Part shown: positions 40,624-42,132 of the stretch, piece by piece | Layout: each line of letters begins with the position of its first letter | How positions within the stretch are numbered: position 1 is the first letter of the stretch | Translations under genes and position numbers: made by a program | DNA from: Bacteroidales bacterium UBA3824 | Lineage (GTDB): Bacteria > Bacteroidota > Bacteroidia > Bacteroidales > UBA3824 | Assembly (NCBI GenBank): GCA_002393195.1 | Contig: DGIK01000172.1 | Location: 1-42,132 of the forward strand | Length of the DNA: 42,132 nt | Reading direction: 5' to 3' | The notes under the pieces: generated by a model | What the model was told of the DNA's origin: nothing | Database searches by the model: none | Seen by the model: the letters and a program-made list of their open reading frames with translations, nothing else

Positions 40624-41970
40624 ATGTCAAAAAATCAAATAATTGCGGCGATTGATATCGGCACAGCGAAGATAGTGGCAATCGTAGGCACGAGAGATGA
40701 AAAAGGCAACGTAAGTGTGCTCGGATATGGTGAGGCTCCTTCGCGCGGCGTCATCCGGGGGTCTGTGCAGAATGTGGGCGATGTGTCCGCAGCCATCTCA
40801 CAGGCTGTCCGTAATTGTCAAAATGTTTCAGGTGTCGTGTTGAAGAACGTTTTTGTAGGCATAGCAGGGCAGAATATCAGGACAATTGTAACGTCGCACA
40901 CAAAATTTATAGACAAATCTTTCATTTCTCAGGTTGATATAGACCACCTCACGCAGGAAGTCTATAACCTCAATACTGAGACTGGCGAGGAGGTCATACA
41001 CGTCATACCACAATCATATACTGTGGATGGCAGCGATGTAGGGCTCAATGTCGTAGGATGCCCGGGCAAAAGCCTGGGAGGCACTTTCTATGTAGTGATT
41101 GGTCGTGCCAACGCTGTCCAAAAAATCCGCCAGGCAATCGAAATGGCGGGGTTGAAGGTTTTGAAGATTGTGCTGCAATCTATAGCCTCGGGAGATGCCG
41201 TGCTTACCGACGACGACAAGGAAGTAGGCACATTAGTAGCCGACATTGGTGCTGGCACTACCGACGTTGCCATATATCAGGACATGTTGCTGAGGGACAT
41301 ATCGGTAATACCTTTTGGTGGCAATTCAATCACCGACGATATTAAGTCGGCGTGTCAGATATTGAGTCGCAAGGCGGAAACTTTGAAAATACAGCATGCC
41401 TCGGCAATTCCTGAAGCGCAATTCGACAAGACCCTCGTGGTGCTCAACAATGCTGCCGGACGCTCCGACAAGGAAGTGTCGCTTGCCGACATAGCCGCCA
41501 TTACCAATGCAAGAATGGACGAAATCGTGGCGGGCATTGCCAACGTACTCAACGAATCTAAGTACGGCGACAAGATTTCGCAGATAGCAATCACCGGTGG
41601 CGGGTCGAGGCTCAAAAATCTCTTTACGCTTGTCAAATACAGGCTTGGCAGGGATGTGCAGCAGGCAAAGCCGCGCAATATCTCAGCCGATTCGTATCCC
41701 AAGCTCTTCAACGTGGAATACTCCACGGCTGTGGGTCTGCTCGTAAAGGGCATCGAGTACATGGAGAATTACAACGAGAGGCTCAAAAACATCGAAAACA
41801 AGCCCGAAGACAACAAGGAAGACAATCCAAAACCCAGCCAAGACGGCAAGGAAACCAAGGGCGACGACAAGAAAAAGAAAAAATCCGATAAAAAAACAGG
41901 ATTAATGTCCTGGTTGAGTACAAAATTCAAGGATTTCTTTTCCGAGGACGAAGAAACTTCCAAACTTTAA
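40624..41970 (+). CDS. ftsA: Cell division protein FtsA
   Basis: A 448-residue actin-like ATPase. The phosphate-binding loops are AAIDIGTAKIVAIVG (8-22) and ADIGAGTTDVAIY (about 206-218), and the adenosine segment is ITGGGSRLKNLFTL. After a charged, low-complexity linker (about 390-424) the protein ends in a short amphipathic helix (GLMSWLSTKFKDFF), the membrane-targeting sequence that anchors FtsA. It tethers FtsZ filaments to the inner membrane. It is 28 bases after ftsQ and 44 bases ahead of ftsZ. Confidence 0.96.
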   Translation: MSKNQIIAAIDIGTAKIVAIVGTRDEKGNVSVLGYGEAPSRGVIRGSVQNVGDVSAAISQAVRNCQNVSGVVLKNVFVGIAGQNIRTIVTSHTKFIDKSFISQVDIDHLTQEVYNLNTETGEEVIHVIPQSYTVDGSDVGLNVVGCPGKSLGGTFYVVIGRANAVQKIRQAIEMAGLKVLKIVLQSIASGDAVLTDDDKEVGTLVADIGAGTTDVAIYQDMLLRDISVIPFGGNSITDDIKSACQILSRKAETLKIQHASAIPEAQFDKTLVVLNNAAGRSDKEVSLADIAAITNARMDEIVAGIANVLNESKYGDKISQIAITGGGSRLKNLFTLVKYRLGRDVQQAKPRNISADSYPKLFNVEYSTAVGLLVKGIEYMENYNERLKNIENKPEDNKEDNPKPSQDGKETKGDDKKKKKSDKKTGLMSWLSTKFKDFFSEDEETSKL

Positions 41971-42014
41971 CAAAACAACAATCTATACACTAACCATTTT
42001 AATTTGAGCACAAT

Positions 42015-42132
42015 ATGGCTAAGAACCTGTTTGACGATAACGACGAAATCATTGATTGGGACATCCCCAAGAAGCAGAATATCATTAAGGTAATAGGCGT
42101 TGGCGGCGGTGGCGGCAACGCTGTCAACCACA
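42015..42132 (+). CDS. ftsZ: Cell division protein FtsZ, N-terminal part
   Basis: Only the first 39 codons lie in the window. They read MAKNLFDDNDEIIDWDIPKK and then IIKVIGVGGGGGNAVNH, the start of the FtsZ GTP-binding domain (motif IKVIGVGGGG-x-NA). FtsZ is the tubulin-like GTPase that forms the division ring. It closes the cluster after ftsA, as expected. Confidence 0.95.
   Translation, partial: MAKNLFDDNDEIIDWDIPKKQNIIKVIGVGGGGGNAVNH

Noticed and set aside
26458..42132. Absence of murF and ddl from the dcw cluster as an anomaly
   Set aside because: As far as I know Bacteroidales normally carry these genes elsewhere, so the gap is ordinary.

Overview
The window looks like a chromosome segment from a member of the Bacteroidales (phylum Bacteroidota), probably an uncultured or poorly named lineage. 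The evidence is: repeated TAnnTTTG/TTTG promoter elements, start sites that mostly lack Shine-Dalgarno sequences, typical Bacteroidota families (DUF2490 barrel, TlpA-like lipoprotein, FtsL-like protein, PASTA-bearing FtsI), and a division/cell-wall (dcw) cluster in the usual Bacteroidales order without murF or ddl. No tRNA, rRNA or CRISPR array was seen.

Layout. 1-835: start of a sodium/solute symporter, reading off the left edge. 982-5941: a co-directional group of a beta-helix carbohydrate-binding lipoprotein, a VTC-type (polyphosphate polymerase-like) protein, a DUF4956 membrane protein, a DUF2490 outer-membrane barrel and a LytTR regulator whose receiver has Glu in place of the phospho-acceptor Asp. 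6067-14331 (minus): a block running small membrane protein, mutL, rhomboid, rhomboid. Between the two rhomboid genes sits a 4.2-kb accessory island bounded by a perfect 26-bp direct repeat. The island holds an AAA ATPase/nuclease gene framed by 76-bp direct repeats that each fold as a hairpin, an orphan antitoxin-like gene, and a two-gene operon of a PD-(D/E)XK nuclease-like protein and a beta-CASP metallo-beta-lactamase protein. 14401-18530: pgeF, an unknown membrane-anchored protein and rnr (RNase R). 18531-21137: a hairpin-rich intergenic stretch, a lipoprotein and a second AAA ATPase with a double hairpin upstream of its promoter.

21143-25684 (minus): an ECF sigma factor, a putative anti-sigma membrane protein, a secreted protein and a TlpA-like lipoprotein. 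The sigma gene is cut off from the rest by a 22-bp tandem array, the remnant of a third ATPase gene and a terminator. 25685-26457: an AT-rich gap containing a good promoter, an approximately 310-nt structured RNA candidate with its own terminator, three MraZ boxes and the mraZ promoter.

26458-42132 is the dcw cluster: mraZ, rsmH, ftsL-like, ftsI, murE, mraY, murD, ftsW, murG, an unknown lipoprotein, murC, ftsQ, ftsA and the first 39 codons of ftsZ. MurE carries the DNPR signature of meso-diaminopimelate enzymes. Together these genes make lipid II, cross-link septal peptidoglycan and assemble the division ring, with MraZ as the likely autoregulator through its boxes.

The strongest candidates for something undescribed are the island between the rhomboid genes with its nuclease/MBL operon, the repeat-associated ATPases as a group, and the structured RNA upstream of mraZ.
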